NCBI GenBank assembly: GCA_024685135.1
Contig: JAIKWA010000130.1
Coordinates: forward strand, 1 to 64,000
DNA: 64,000 nt
Direction of reading: 5' to 3'
Source of the DNA: Saccharofermentans sp.
GTDB taxonomy: Bacteria; Bacillota; Clostridia; Saccharofermentanales; Saccharofermentanaceae
Shown here: positions 23,093 to 33,800 of the stretch, piece by piece
Layout: every line of letters starts with the position of its first letter
Numbering within the stretch: position 1 is the stretch's first letter
Program-made: the position numbers and the translations under genes
Notes under the pieces: model-generated
Told to the model about the DNA's origin: nothing
The model's database searches: none
What the model saw: only the letters and a program-made list of their open reading frames with translations

Positions 23093-25108
23093 ATGAGAGA
23101 AGATAAACGTAATAATGGTAATAAGCCGCGTTATGCGGCAAACATGAGCGTTGCACAGCGTAAGCGTAGCAGAGTCCTCAAGGCAAAAGAACTCGAGGCT
23201 CCAACAAGGCCGCAGTGCTATGCGGACCTTGCTCCCAAGGGTCCTCTGGGAGTTAAGAACCAGGTAATAGGAATACTCAAGCAGTCAGCAAAGGGCGGCG
23301 TTGTTATCCCCGATCCTCAGTACAGGGATACTGATTTCGGTGCGGTGGACATCGATGCAAATCACTTGAACGGTGCTCCGTTTAATATGCTCGTCGTATG
23401 CGAGATCTTGAATCCCGAAGCCGAGAGAGGTAAGTGCAGAGGTACTATCAAGGAAGTATTGGGAGATATCGGCAATAACGATGTCAGGATGTTAGGCGTA
23501 ATGAGACAGTATGGCTTGTCTCAGACTTTCCCCGATACCGTATTGGCAGAGACGGATCCGCTCCCGGTAAATCCCGATCCCGAGACTGTAGATAGCGCTA
23601 TAGCAGGCGGCAGGCACGATCTTCGTGACCTTCTTACCATCACCATAGACGGCGAAGATGCCAAGGACCTTGACGATGCCATCTCGATCGAGACTCTGAG
23701 TAACGGCAACTTCAAGCTCTGGGTACATATAGCAGATGTATCTGATTATGTAAGGGAAGGCACGGCCCTTGATATGGAAGCCTTTAACAGGGCTACATCC
23801 GTATACATGGTAGACCGCGTTATCCCGATGCTCCCGCCCAAGCTCTCCAACGGACTTTGCAGCCTTAATCCCAATGTGGACAGACTCGCACTTACCTGTG
23901 AGATGTATGTCGACCGCGAAGGCAGCGTCTACGACGGCGAGATCTATGAATCGGTCATAAGATCTGACAGGAGGATGAGCTATCTTGAGTGCTACAGGAT
24001 CCTTACCGAGCCAAAGGACGAAGATAAGGCAGAATACGGCCCGATCCTCGATATGCTCAGGAACATGAGAGTCCTTGCTGACATACTTAAGGATATGAGA
24101 CAGAGAAGGGGCGCCTTGAACTTTGATTTCCCCGAGACCAAGGTCATCTTAAACGACGATCAGACGGTCAAGGATATAATGGCTTATCCGATCAACTTCA
24201 CCAACGGCATTATTGAATCCTTCATGATCTGCGCAAATGAATTCGTTGCAAAGACCTTCCAGATGAAGAACTATCCATTTGTCTACCGTGTTCACGAGGA
24301 GCCGGATCCGATCAAGATCGCAAGGTTTACGACGGTCGCAAGATACTTCGGCGCAACGGGCAGACTGTCAGGCAAGATAACACCTATGGATATCGCAAGA
24401 TATATGGATACCATCGGTATTACAGAGGCTCTTCCCGCATTGAACGAGCTCTTGCTCAGATCCATGGCAAAGGCGAGATATGCATCCGAGTGCTTAGGTC
24501 ACTTCGGTCTTGCATCCAAGTACTATTGCCACTTTACGAGCCCGATAAGAAGATATCCCGACCTTTATATCCACAGGATAATAAAGTCCTATCTGCATGG
24601 TGAGGACAGAAGATCTCACTTTGCAGGTCTCGTTGACCGCGCAGCAGAGCAGTCTTCGGAGATGGAGCGTAACAGCGTTGATGCAGAGCGCGCTTCCGTT
24701 GATATCAAGGTCTGCGAGTATATGCAAGATAAGATCGGCGAGCACTACGAAGGTATCGTAACCTCGATAATAGATTCGGGTTTCTTCGTAATGTTAGATA
24801 ACACGGTTGAAGGCTTTGTCCCGTTCAGATCTCTTGCAGACCACTACTACTTTGATGAGAGAAGATATCAGGCAGTAGGCGCTCATTCAGGCGGGGTGAT
24901 CACCATCGGCAGAGGCGTAGGCGTCATCGTAGAGAACGTCGATACCGAGCTTAACCGCATCGATTTCTCGCTTGAAGAAGAGCCTTCTTCGAGATCTTCC
25001 GAGCGAAGGGCAGACAAAAAGAGAAGCCCCATCAGGAAGGCCGGCGGCAAGGGCAAGTCTCCGATCAAGAGAAACGGCAGATTTAAAGGGGGCAGAGGCC
25101 GCCGCTGA
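23093..25108 (+). CDS. rnr: ribonuclease R
   Basis: 671 residues. 3'-5' exoribonuclease that degrades structured RNA. The RNB domain holds TIDGEDAKDLDDAISIE (metal-binding Asp cluster, residues about 185-200) and the conserved LGLASKYYCHFTSPIRRYPDL region. A C-terminal S1 domain (about 545-625, HYEGIVTSIIDSGFFVML) is followed by a Lys/Arg-rich tail (about 630-671). The N-terminal cold-shock domain is short. It has a TATAAT just upstream. Confidence 0.93.
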   Translation: MREDKRNNGNKPRYAANMSVAQRKRSRVLKAKELEAPTRPQCYADLAPKGPLGVKNQVIGILKQSAKGGVVIPDPQYRDTDFGAVDIDANHLNGAPFNMLVVCEILNPEAERGKCRGTIKEVLGDIGNNDVRMLGVMRQYGLSQTFPDTVLAETDPLPVNPDPETVDSAIAGGRHDLRDLLTITIDGEDAKDLDDAISIETLSNGNFKLWVHIADVSDYVREGTALDMEAFNRATSVYMVDRVIPMLPPKLSNGLCSLNPNVDRLALTCEMYVDREGSVYDGEIYESVIRSDRRMSYLECYRILTEPKDEDKAEYGPILDMLRNMRVLADILKDMRQRRGALNFDFPETKVILNDDQTVKDIMAYPINFTNGIIESFMICANEFVAKTFQMKNYPFVYRVHEEPDPIKIARFTTVARYFGATGRLSGKITPMDIARYMDTIGITEALPALNELLLRSMAKARYASECLGHFGLASKYYCHFTSPIRRYPDLYIHRIIKSYLHGEDRRSHFAGLVDRAAEQSSEMERNSVDAERASVDIKVCEYMQDKIGEHYEGIVTSIIDSGFFVMLDNTVEGFVPFRSLADHYYFDERRYQAVGAHSGGVITIGRGVGVIVENVDTELNRIDFSLEEEPSSRSSERRADKKRSPIRKAGGKGKSPIKRNGRFKGGRGRR

Positions 25109-25110
25109 TA

Positions 25111-25140
25111 TTGACAATAGAGCTTGCAATAGTGTATATT
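25111..25140 (+). promoter_or_regulatory. promoter of the aspS T-box leader
   Basis: Perfect TTGACA, 18-base spacer, TATATT, starting three bases after the rnr stop. Confidence 0.6.
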
Positions 25141-25146
25141 TTGTAT

Positions 25147-25350
25147 GCTTTGACGGAGAACAGGTAGTTATACAGACCGCCTACAGAGAGTTCGGATCGT
25201 GGGCTGTAAGTCCGGACAGGTAAGGAGTATTACGATAACACCTCCCAGCAACATCTTAATAAGAGTGATCCCTAATGGGGATAATTCAGGTGGCACCGCG
25301 GTAAGTTAGTAACTGATCGTCCTGGACTTATAAAGTTCAGGGCGTTTTTA
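25147..25350 (+). promoter_or_regulatory. T-box riboswitch leader controlling aspS
   Basis: The antiterminator T-box sequence AATTCAGGTGGCACCGCGG (25283 onward) is unmistakable. It is followed by a terminator hairpin CCTGGACTT-ata-AAGTTCAGG and a T-run (25318-25350). Stem I includes the conserved CAGAGAG bulge region and an apical loop. The likely specifier codon is GAT (Asp) at 25234-25236 in TACGATAACA, in the 3' strand of stem I, which fits the downstream gene. Uncharged tRNA-Asp should favour read-through. The specifier position is inferred. Confidence 0.92.
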
Positions 25351-25377
25351 TTTGCATTCAAAGAAAGGACCGGTAAC

Positions 25378-27126
25378 ATGAGCAACATTTACAGAGACAA
25401 GGTGATAAGCGAGATCACCGAGCAGGACGTTGGCACAGAATTAAGAGTCTGCGGCTGGATCGAGAATATAAGAGACCACGGCGGTGTTTCCTTCGTAGAT
25501 CTTCGTGATATGTATGGCACGCTTCAGGTCGTTATGCGTGACACGACTCTCCTTGACGGACTTGTTAAGGAAGAGTGCATCTCTATTGCAGGCGTTATCG
25601 AGCATAGAGACGAGGAGACATATAACCCCAAGATCGCAACAGGTACCATTGAGCTCGAAGCTCACTTAGTTGATGTACTCGGTAAGGTTTACGGACAGCT
25701 TCCTTTTGAGATCATGACCTCCAAGGAGATCCGTGAGGATGTAAGACTTAAGTACAGATACTTGGATCTTCGTAACCAGAAGGTCAAGGACAATATCATC
25801 TTCCGTTCCAATGTTATCGCTTTCTTAAGACAGAAGATGACAGAGATGGGTTTTTTGGAGATCCAGACTCCTATCCTCACAAGCTCTTCACCTGAGGGCG
25901 CACGTGACTATATCGTTCCTTCAAGAAAGTTCAAGGGCAAGTTCTATGCTCTTCCGCAGGCACCTCAGCAGTTTAAGCAGCTGCTCATGGTATCCGGCTT
26001 CGATAAGTACTTCCAGATCGCACCTTGCTTCAGAGACGAGGATGCAAGAGCAGACAGATCACCGGGAGAATTTTATCAGCTCGACTTTGAGATGAGCTTT
26101 GCTACCCAGGAAGATGTTTTCGCAGCAGGCGAAGAAGTACTTACCGCTGCTTTCGAAAAGTTTGCACCCGAGGGAGCCAAGGTAACCAAGGGACCTTATC
26201 CGATCTATTCATACAAGCAGGCAATGACAGAATTCGGTTCAGATAAGCCCGATCTTCGAAACCCCTTGAGGATCATAGATGTAACCGAGTTCTTCTCAAG
26301 ATGCACATTCAAGGCATTCCACGGCAAGACAGTAAGAGCGATCAATGTTCATGCTAAGCTTTCCAAGGGCCAGCACGAGAAGATGCTCAAGTTCGCTCAG
26401 AATGATCTCGGCATGGGCGGTCTCGGCTACCTCGAAGTATTAGAGGATATGAGCTACAAGGGACCTATCGACAAGTTCATCCCCGATGACATGAAGACTG
26501 AGCTCAAGGATATTGCAGGTCTTGAAGCAGGCGATACGATCTTCTTCATCGCAGATAACGAAGCAAGAGCTTGCGAGTGCGCAGGAGCGATCAGAAACGA
26601 GCTCGGTGCAAGACTCGACCTCATCGAGAAGAATGCATTCAGATTCTGCTTCGTAAACGATTTCCCGATGTTTGAGCTCGATCCCGAGACCCGTAAGTAT
26701 ATCTTTACTCACAATCCTTTCTCAATGCCTCAGGGTGGCCTCGAAGCTCTCAATACAAAGGATCCTTCAGAGGTTCTCGCATATCAGTACGATATCGTCT
26801 GCAACGGCATAGAGCTCTCATCAGGCGCTGTCAGAAACCATGACTTAGAGATCATGAAGAAGGCCTTCGAGATAGCCGGCTACTCAGAAGAAGACCTCAA
26901 GACAAGGTTCGGTGCGCTCTATAACGCATTCAAGTTCGGTGCACCTCCGCATGCAGGTATGGCTCCGGGCGTTGACCGTATGATCATGATCTTAAGAGGC
27001 GAGGAGAACATAAGAGAAGTAATCGCATTCCCTATGAACGGTAATGCACAGGATCTTCTCTGCGGTGCTCCCGGCGACGTAACAGAGCAGCAGCTCCGTG
27101 AGGTTCACATCAAGGTAAGACAGTAA
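25378..27126 (+). CDS. aspS: aspartyl-tRNA synthetase
   Basis: 582 residues, bacterial type. N-terminal OB fold (RVCGWIENIRDHGGVSFVDLRD), class II motif 2 (CFRDEDARADRSPGEFYQLDFEMSF), a GAD insertion domain (about 290-410), and motif 3 GMAPGVDRMIM near the end. Controlled by the upstream T-box. The mtaB start overlaps its stop. Confidence 0.96.
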   Translation: MSNIYRDKVISEITEQDVGTELRVCGWIENIRDHGGVSFVDLRDMYGTLQVVMRDTTLLDGLVKEECISIAGVIEHRDEETYNPKIATGTIELEAHLVDVLGKVYGQLPFEIMTSKEIREDVRLKYRYLDLRNQKVKDNIIFRSNVIAFLRQKMTEMGFLEIQTPILTSSSPEGARDYIVPSRKFKGKFYALPQAPQQFKQLLMVSGFDKYFQIAPCFRDEDARADRSPGEFYQLDFEMSFATQEDVFAAGEEVLTAAFEKFAPEGAKVTKGPYPIYSYKQAMTEFGSDKPDLRNPLRIIDVTEFFSRCTFKAFHGKTVRAINVHAKLSKGQHEKMLKFAQNDLGMGGLGYLEVLEDMSYKGPIDKFIPDDMKTELKDIAGLEAGDTIFFIADNEARACECAGAIRNELGARLDLIEKNAFRFCFVNDFPMFELDPETRKYIFTHNPFSMPQGGLEALNTKDPSEVLAYQYDIVCNGIELSSGAVRNHDLEIMKKAFEIAGYSEEDLKTRFGALYNAFKFGAPPHAGMAPGVDRMIMILRGEENIREVIAFPMNGNAQDLLCGAPGDVTEQQLREVHIKVRQ

Positions 27127-28421
27127 TGAAGGTATATTTCCTGACATTAGGCTGCAGAGTAAATCAATATGAAACAGACGCCGTAAGGCGCCTGTTTATT
27201 GATAATGGGCATATTATCACAGAGGATGCGTCTGAAGCTGATGTATGCATCGTAAACACCTGCACCGTGACAGGAGAAGCAGACAGGAAGTCAGGCCAGA
27301 TGCTGAGAAGGATGGCAAGGACGAGTCCCGATGCGGTCATCGTCGCTATGGGCTGCTCCTGCGAGATGGCACAAGGCAAGGTTGATGCCGATATAATCGT
27401 CGGCACCAGAGACAAGAATAAGGTCCTTGATATCGTAACGGAGTATATGGAAGCGAATAAGGGCAGGAAGGCAGAGCATCTTACCTCGCATACAAGACCT
27501 GAAGTTACGAAGAAGGACGACTACCATGACTTTGGCAGTGTCTTATCTCCCGAGGGCACAAGAGCCTTCGTTAAGATAGAAGACGGCTGCAATAATTTCT
27601 GCTCTTACTGCATAATCCCGTTTGCGAGGGGAAGAGTAGCTTCAAGACCCGAAGAGTCCTGTATAAGTGAGGCGCGTTTCCTCGCAGGCGAAGGCTATAA
27701 GGAGATAGTCGTATCCGGTATCCATCTTTGCTCCTACGGCAAGGACAGGGGAGAGGATATAATGTCTCTTTATAATGTCCTGCATGAGATAGATTCCGTT
27801 GAAGGCCTTGCAAGATTAAGACTCGGCTCTCTTGAGCCCATGTCCATGACAGAGGAGTTTATTGAGTCTGTAGCATCCCTCAAGCATATCTGCCCGCATT
27901 TCCATCTGTCTTTGCAGAGCGGATCTGATACCGTTCTTCGCCGCATGAACCGCAGATACGATACCAGGCAGTACATGAGCAGGGTAGAGCTCCTGCGAAA
28001 GCATTTCCCCGATATGTCTCTTACCACGGATATTATTACGGGTTTTCCCGGTGAGACGCGCGAGGAGTTCGAGCAGACACTTGCCTTTGCAAAGACTGCA
28101 GCCTTTGCAAAGATCCATGTATTCCCGTATTCGGTAAGAGAAGGCACAGCGGCAGCCCGGATGGAGCAGGTCCCGGTAAACGTCAGGAAGGAAAGGGCAC
28201 AAGAGCTCATCTCTTTGTCTGATAAACTGTCTTATGATTTTGCAGCAGGGCAGGTCGGAAGCAAGGCATCTGTTCTCGTGGAACGCAGCATCTCAGGCGT
28301 CTCGGAGGGTTATACCGCAAATTACGTTAAGTGCTTTATCGACGGCGTTTATGAGGTAGGGAGTATCTTGAGCGGCGTTATCGATTCGTCTTCGAAGGGA
28401 ACCGTTCACCTTTCTGTTTGA
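27126..28421 (+). CDS. mtaB: tRNA t6A37 methylthiotransferase MtaB
   Basis: 431 residues. Radical-SAM enzyme converting t6A37 to ms2t6A37 in tRNAs reading ANN codons. N-terminal UPF0004 domain starts YFLTLGCRVNQYETDAV with its three Fe-S Cys. The radical-SAM Cys motif is CNNFCSYCIIPFARG near residue 155; a TRAM domain ends the protein. Start codon overlaps the aspS stop. Confidence 0.93.
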   Translation: MKVYFLTLGCRVNQYETDAVRRLFIDNGHIITEDASEADVCIVNTCTVTGEADRKSGQMLRRMARTSPDAVIVAMGCSCEMAQGKVDADIIVGTRDKNKVLDIVTEYMEANKGRKAEHLTSHTRPEVTKKDDYHDFGSVLSPEGTRAFVKIEDGCNNFCSYCIIPFARGRVASRPEESCISEARFLAGEGYKEIVVSGIHLCSYGKDRGEDIMSLYNVLHEIDSVEGLARLRLGSLEPMSMTEEFIESVASLKHICPHFHLSLQSGSDTVLRRMNRRYDTRQYMSRVELLRKHFPDMSLTTDIITGFPGETREEFEQTLAFAKTAAFAKIHVFPYSVREGTAAARMEQVPVNVRKERAQELISLSDKLSYDFAAGQVGSKASVLVERSISGVSEGYTANYVKCFIDGVYEVGSILSGVIDSSSKGTVHLSV

Positions 28422-28501
28422 ATGTTTATAAAAATTTATGATTTTTCCTTAATCAGTGTGTTATTATACTTATGTGGGTAATATCACATTTGGAGGATAT
28501 C

Positions 28502-28753
28502 TTGGATAATTCGAACACTGCAAAATTTGTTCTCTCGGGCGACAGGAATGCTGATGTGCATACCTTGATGTCTTATGTTCTCGGGGCACTTAAGGAGAAG
28601 GGCTATAATCCCATTAACCAGCTTGTCGGTTATTTTATCTCCGGTGATCCCACATACATCACCAGCTATAAGGGCGCGAGAGGTCTTATTAAGCGTATTG
28701 ACAGAGACGAACTTCTTGAAGTGATCATCAGTGATTACTGCTCAAGGCTGTAA
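28502..28753 (+). CDS. ireB: IreB family regulatory phosphoprotein (UPF0297)
   Basis: 83 residues from TTG 28502, which has TTGGAGG 5 nt upstream; the track start (ATG 28472) lies before this site and adds a non-family N terminus. Motifs: TAKFVLSGD, YNPINQLVGYFISGDPTYITSY, DRDELLEVIISDY. In Enterococcus IreB is a substrate of the IreK kinase and tunes cephalosporin resistance. Part of the conserved ireB-ruvX-DUF1292 cluster. Confidence 0.93.
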   Translation: MDNSNTAKFVLSGDRNADVHTLMSYVLGALKEKGYNPINQLVGYFISGDPTYITSYKGARGLIKRIDRDELLEVIISDYCSRL

Positions 28754-28758
28754 GTAAT

Positions 28759-29190
28759 ATGGTTGCCCCCAAGGGAAGAGTAATGGGAATCGATTTCGGC
28801 ACGCGTCATATCGGCGTTGCCCTGTCAGACCAGCTCAGGATAATCGCTACCGGTTATGAGACAGTCAATTGGAATGGCGAGGATCCCGAATGGGCACTTA
28901 ATCGCATCTGCGAGATAATCCGTGACAATGAAGTTAAGGCTATAGTTATGGGCAAGCCTTCGCGTACTGACGGCACCAAGTCAGAGACAGAGGTCAAGGC
29001 CGAAGCCTTCGGAGCAGAGCTCGAAGCAAGATCCGGTATAACTCCCGAATGGAAGGATGAGCGTTTTACTACGGTCATTGCCTCCAGATATATGCATGAA
29101 TGCAACATCAAATCCAAGAAGCAGAAGAAAGTTATAGACCAGGTTGCTGCCGAGATCATCCTACAGGAATATTTAGACAGCAAGCGCTGA
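28759..29190 (+). CDS. ruvX: Holliday-junction-resolvase-like YqgF/RuvX
   Basis: 143 residues, RNase H-like fold. MGIDFGTRHIGVALSD near residue 9 holds the first catalytic Asp, IVMGKPSRTDG lies in the middle, and KKVIDQVAAEIILQEYLD near the C terminus holds the last Asp. The family is linked to pre-16S rRNA maturation (RuvX/YqgF); the resolvase name is by homology. Confidence 0.92.
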   Translation: MVAPKGRVMGIDFGTRHIGVALSDQLRIIATGYETVNWNGEDPEWALNRICEIIRDNEVKAIVMGKPSRTDGTKSETEVKAEAFGAELEARSGITPEWKDERFTTVIASRYMHECNIKSKKQKKVIDQVAAEIILQEYLDSKR

Positions 29191-29235
29191 TACTAATATG
29201 CTATAATCAAGTATTAATTTATGGAGGCTGATACT

Positions 29236-29559
29236 ATGGCTGATGAATTGCTTAACAATATGCTCGATATGGATGATGAGGACCGCAAGGTCATTCTCGA
29301 GGACGAAGAGACCGGTGAGACCATTGAGTGCATTATCGACGATACTTTCCAGTTGAACGGCAAGAACTATGTTGTTCTCTTAAGACCTATCGATGAACCC
29401 GACTACGATTACGAGATGTTCATCATGGAGTCTGTAGAGCAGGATGGCGAGTATATGCTGCAGACGATCCCTGAAGAGCAGGAAGATATAATCTGTGATT
29501 ATTACGACAAGCTCTGTGAGGAACTCTACGGCGACGACGATGAAGAATCAGACGAATAA
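29236..29559 (+). CDS. DUF1292 family acidic protein
   Basis: 107 residues from ATG 29236 with GGAGG 8 nt upstream; the ATG at 29221 is part of that site's context. Strongly acidic; ILEDEETGETIECIIDDTFQLNGKNYVVLLRP is the DUF1292 signature. A TATAAT at 29202 suggests its own promoter. The family follows ruvX throughout Firmicutes but its function is unknown. The 3' end overlaps the next gene by 20 nt. Confidence 0.88.
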   Translation: MADELLNNMLDMDDEDRKVILEDEETGETIECIIDDTFQLNGKNYVVLLRPIDEPDYDYEMFIMESVEQDGEYMLQTIPEEQEDIICDYYDKLCEELYGDDDEESDE

Positions 29560-29959
29560 GACCGGAATCGGTAATGTCAAGAAGAAGCGCGCCGTGCAGC
29601 AGAGCCGTAAGGCCAAGGCTGCAGGAGAGCATCTCAAGAACTCTTCAGGCGACGAACTTATTGTCATAAGAGACCCGTATAACAAGAAGGATTACTATCT
29701 GTCAGTGATCGATACATTCGTGATACTTAAGCGCGAATATGTTGTTATGCATAATTATGTCCCCGATGACGGCAATCACGATAAACCCGAGCTCGTAATT
29801 ATGAGAACGGAGTATTCCAAGAACGGTGAGCAGCTGTTCTATTCGATCAAGGATGGAACAGAGCTCGAGACCGCATTTACCTTCTTCATGAGAAGGTTCT
29901 ACGATGCACAGTCCCCTGACGTAAAGGTCAGAAGCGGTGTCAAGACCGGAGGTAACTGA
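29540..29959 (+). CDS. second DUF1292-related protein with basic N terminus
   Basis: 139 residues from ATG 29540; the track start at 29495 adds residues read out of frame with the preceding gene. The first 30 residues are Lys/Arg-rich (KKKRAVQQSRKAKAAGEH). The rest (DELIVIRDPYNKKDYYLSVIDTFVILKREYVVMHNY) echoes DUF1292 in layout. The start codon lies within the acidic tail of the preceding gene, a 20-nt overlap. Possible charge-complementary partner of that acidic protein (inference). Confidence 0.68.
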   Translation: MKNQTNKTGIGNVKKKRAVQQSRKAKAAGEHLKNSSGDELIVIRDPYNKKDYYLSVIDTFVILKREYVVMHNYVPDDGNHDKPELVIMRTEYSKNGEQLFYSIKDGTELETAFTFFMRRFYDAQSPDVKVRSGVKTGGN

Positions 29960-29962
29960 TAC

Positions 29963-30874
29963 TTGGAAGCGGTTACGAAGTCTAAGATAGCTCGCGGCAT
30001 TGAAGCTTTATTCCGCGCTGTCCTTGCGATATTGCTCTATCTTTTGCCGGCGTTTCCGGTAAGCTTTGCCTTTATGGCTCTAAACAAGAGCACTAATGTC
30101 TATAACGGGCTTTATTCCGCAACAACCGCTATTGTTACCATCATCCTGTTTATCGCTGTAAACAAGGTGCTTTCCAGGAGTAACGATTCTTTTATCGCAC
30201 ATGACCGCCTCGATAAGATCTCTGTTATAAGCCTTATCGCCATAGCTTTGGGACTTATCGGAATGGTCTATTGCTATCTCGATATAGCTGATGTGATCTC
30301 CGAATATATCGATTCCTTCAAGGAGAAGGTCGCTGAATACGGCGAAGCGATGGACCGCTTCAGCGATGTCGAAGAAGAAGCTGTTCCTTTATGGGATTCT
30401 GTAATCTATATGATCAGCATGGTCATATTGATCCCTTTAACAGAAGAACTCGTATTCAGAGGCGCGGTATTAGGCTCGCTCAGAAGGGGATTTAAGCCCT
30501 GGACTGCAATAGTCTTATCCGCTCTTATCTTCGGCCTTATGCACGGAATATCGATGCATATAGGTTACGCACTTATCTGCGGACTCATAATCGGAGCCTG
30601 CTATTACTTCACAAACAGCATCTATGCTTCGTTTATGATCCATGCGATATTTAATCTTGTAGGATCTGCGGTGCCGTTCTTTATGGACCTTAATCTGTTT
30701 GAGATCGATCCTCAGATAAGGCACGGAATACAGGCCACGATGAATTACATCTGTATCGGTATGATGATACCTGCAGTATGTGCTTACCTGCTTCTCATGA
30801 CAAAGCACAGGATTAAGGACGGAGATATCAAGAAGGATATTTTGTCTTCTTCCCGAATTAGAGGACGGCGATGA
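29963..30874 (+). CDS. CPBP family intramembrane glutamic endopeptidase
   Basis: 303 residues from TTG 29963 with GGAGG 10 nt upstream. About eight membrane segments. Active-site motifs EELVFRG (residue about 160) and FGLMHGISMHIGYALICG, then MIHAIFNLVG, match the Abi/CAAX-protease family. Substrate unknown; members process prenylated or membrane peptides. Overlaps the next exported protein by 4 nt. Confidence 0.87.
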   Translation: MEAVTKSKIARGIEALFRAVLAILLYLLPAFPVSFAFMALNKSTNVYNGLYSATTAIVTIILFIAVNKVLSRSNDSFIAHDRLDKISVISLIAIALGLIGMVYCYLDIADVISEYIDSFKEKVAEYGEAMDRFSDVEEEAVPLWDSVIYMISMVILIPLTEELVFRGAVLGSLRRGFKPWTAIVLSALIFGLMHGISMHIGYALICGLIIGACYYFTNSIYASFMIHAIFNLVGSAVPFFMDLNLFEIDPQIRHGIQATMNYICIGMMIPAVCAYLLLMTKHRIKDGDIKKDILSSSRIRGRR

Positions 30875-33800
30875 ATAAACTCGATATGTTCAGATTCGGC
30901 AATACGCGCAAGAAAAAGATAAGGCTTTATGCCATTATCGGCGTATGCGTGCTGTTCCTTGCCTTAGTGCTCCTGTTCGCGGTCGGAGTGTTCTCTTACA
31001 GATCAGAGCTCGTAACCTTAAGAGCCACAACGCAGGATGCAGGTACCGAATTTGCAAGACTCGGCTTTAACCTTGAGGATATCCCCAATGTCAACATGAT
31101 CGCAGATGCTTCGTTCGAGACTTCTTCCGAGCAAAGCTCCATAGAGGTAGTATCAAGCTCGGCTTCATCTCTGTTTTTCGAGCCCGGCGCATTAGAGGAT
31201 GCAGGCATAGATTACAGGGTGGCAGGCGACAGCGTAAGGGTAATGTCCATTGACGGTCAGGGCGTCATGAGCGAGCGTTTCTCGGGCACGGCCATAGCAT
31301 ACCAGAGCGCAAGACTCGGTGCGGTAAGAGAGATTGACGATTCCCTTGGCATATTCGATATAGAGGAAGTTCGTGATGCAGTGGAATTCCAGAACCTCGA
31401 ATATGTATTGACAGGTGAAGGCACTCTTGCAGGCGATGCGTCGGGCAATATGTTCATATGCGATTTAGGCGAGGATGAGGCCTCTTATATAGCGGCGACC
31501 GACAAGGAATTCTTTGTCGTAACTGCAAGCGGTAAGCTCCTCGTATCCACGGACGGAAGAAATTTCAGCGAGGCTGATATACCGCAGGATAGCGATGTTC
31601 TGTTATCTGATACGCTGTTTGTATGTGCAAGCTCCGAAGTCTTTGCGGCAGTAAACGATAAGGGCGAGATCTTAAGCGTTAAGAGCGGCATCGTATCTTC
31701 CTCCAAGGTGCCTTGCGGCAGGAGTAAGATCTCGGGTTTTGCTGCGGATGCATCGGGCTTTATGGCAGTCTCTGAAGACGGCGCGACATACTTTTCCGAG
31801 GGCGGCATAATTTTCAATACAGCAGGCTCCATCGAGGTAAGCCTTGAAGCGGAAGATCCCATAAAGGCCGTTTGCGGAGCGGGGGATAAGTTCTATATCC
31901 TCGCATCGGACGGACTTATCTTCGTATACGATCTTGCAAGCGACAGCCACTCTCCTGCGATACTCGAGTGCGGCAAAGGTCAGGATATACAGCTTACCGG
32001 CATAAAGGCATCTTACGAAGGTAAGATAATAGCGACAACAACAGACGGCAGCGCTGTCGTTATCTCAGAAGAGGACACGCTTGCTTATTTTGCATCAGAG
32101 AATGTCGTGATAAGCAAGATCTTCTGCATATCGGGAGATAAGATAATATACTCAGCTTCGGGCAATATCTATACGGCAAAGATCTTATCGGAGCTTACCG
32201 TAGATTCCAATATCCCCGAAGATTCCGTTATAGAAGGCGATTTCTGCTTTATAGCAAGCGAAGTGATCCCTGTAAGGGCCTCTTCCGAGGACGCCGCAGG
32301 CTGGATAAGCGCAGGCGGAGCCTGGGATATTGCAGGCAGTGATACCGATGTTACCTGTATAGCAAGAGAAGACGGAGACGGATCTTGCGCAAAGCTTACG
32401 GGCAGCGCTCCGGGCACGCATATCTTATCCCAGAAGCTTCCTGCCTCTTCTGAAGAGATATTCAGGGAAGATACTTTCTACCGCATAGATCTTGAGCTCA
32501 TCTCAGAAGGCGATACGGGCCCCGTGGATGTATGGATAGAAGGTGATGGCTTCGGGATACAGGGCTTTACCATTGAAGAACCCTCCAAGACCCCCGAGGA
32601 TTACTCTTTTGTCTTTGCGGTAACTGATTCCATGCTCGGAGATTCCGGTGTCAGATTTAATATCGCATTCAAGGGTACCGGAAGGCTTACGATAGATGAG
32701 ATCTATCTCGGCCCTGACTCTTATTCGAGTGCGGGAATACCTGAATACTATGTCGATACGATAGCTCAGGCTCATCCATATGCGATAAGGCTGGATAACT
32801 TAAACTTCGGTGCGTCAGGTTATTCTGCTGAAGCTTTCTACGGACATTCTTCAAGCTCTAACAGCACTTATGCAGGTTCGCAAGATACCCCGGTATCTTG
32901 CTGCAGATCCTTGGAAGACAGCCTTAAGCTCGTATCTTCTGCAGGCTCAACACCATGGCTCGTAATCGATTCATGCGCTTCTTCAAGCGATATCAACGGG
33001 CTTTTGGAATATCTTTGCGGCACCGCATCTTCGGAATACGGCGGGATCCGTATAGATAACGGTACGGCGCTTGCATGGAGCAGACAGTTCGAGACGATAA
33101 TAATCGAGATAGGCGACAGCGAAGGCTGCCTTACGAGCGACACTCAAAGAGCTGCTTATGTCGATTGCATAATATCGATGTTCTATCAGTCCGAATACTA
33201 TCCCGAGATCAAGGATAAGGTCATCTTCCTCGATGCAATGGCATACGAGGGCGGCACGATGCTCTCAGGTGCTGACGGACATGCTATGGACATGCACTAT
33301 GCATATAAGGACAGTAATCTCGTTTACCTGGAGTGCGCCGAGTCTGCATACGGACTTGCAAGATACCAGTCGCCTCATATCACTCAGGGCGGAACTGTAG
33401 GTGAATACATCTCCTCCTTCAGCATAGAAGGCGATATAGATTGCGGCAGGCTCCTCACGCTGCTTACTATGGAGGAAGCTGACTTTGTCAATTGCTTCAT
33501 GTTCGATCTGGATATGGCACCTTCTTTTGCAGACTTTGAGAGCGATGAGATGTTTAACGATCCCGAGGCTGCGGGCGTGATCACTTCTCTTATGAGCGTG
33601 ATGACTGACCTGCAGGAGGCAGATGAGCTATATATTGAAGCTCAGGAACCTCTTTCTTCAGAATCCGTTTATTCTGTTGCAGGTCTCGAGCCTTCTCTCG
33701 TCTGGAATGCGTACACAGCCGAAGACGGCAGTAACTATGTGGTCGTAACCAATGCGGGGACCACTCAGGAGAGCTTCCTTGTAAGCGTATCCGCGTTCAG

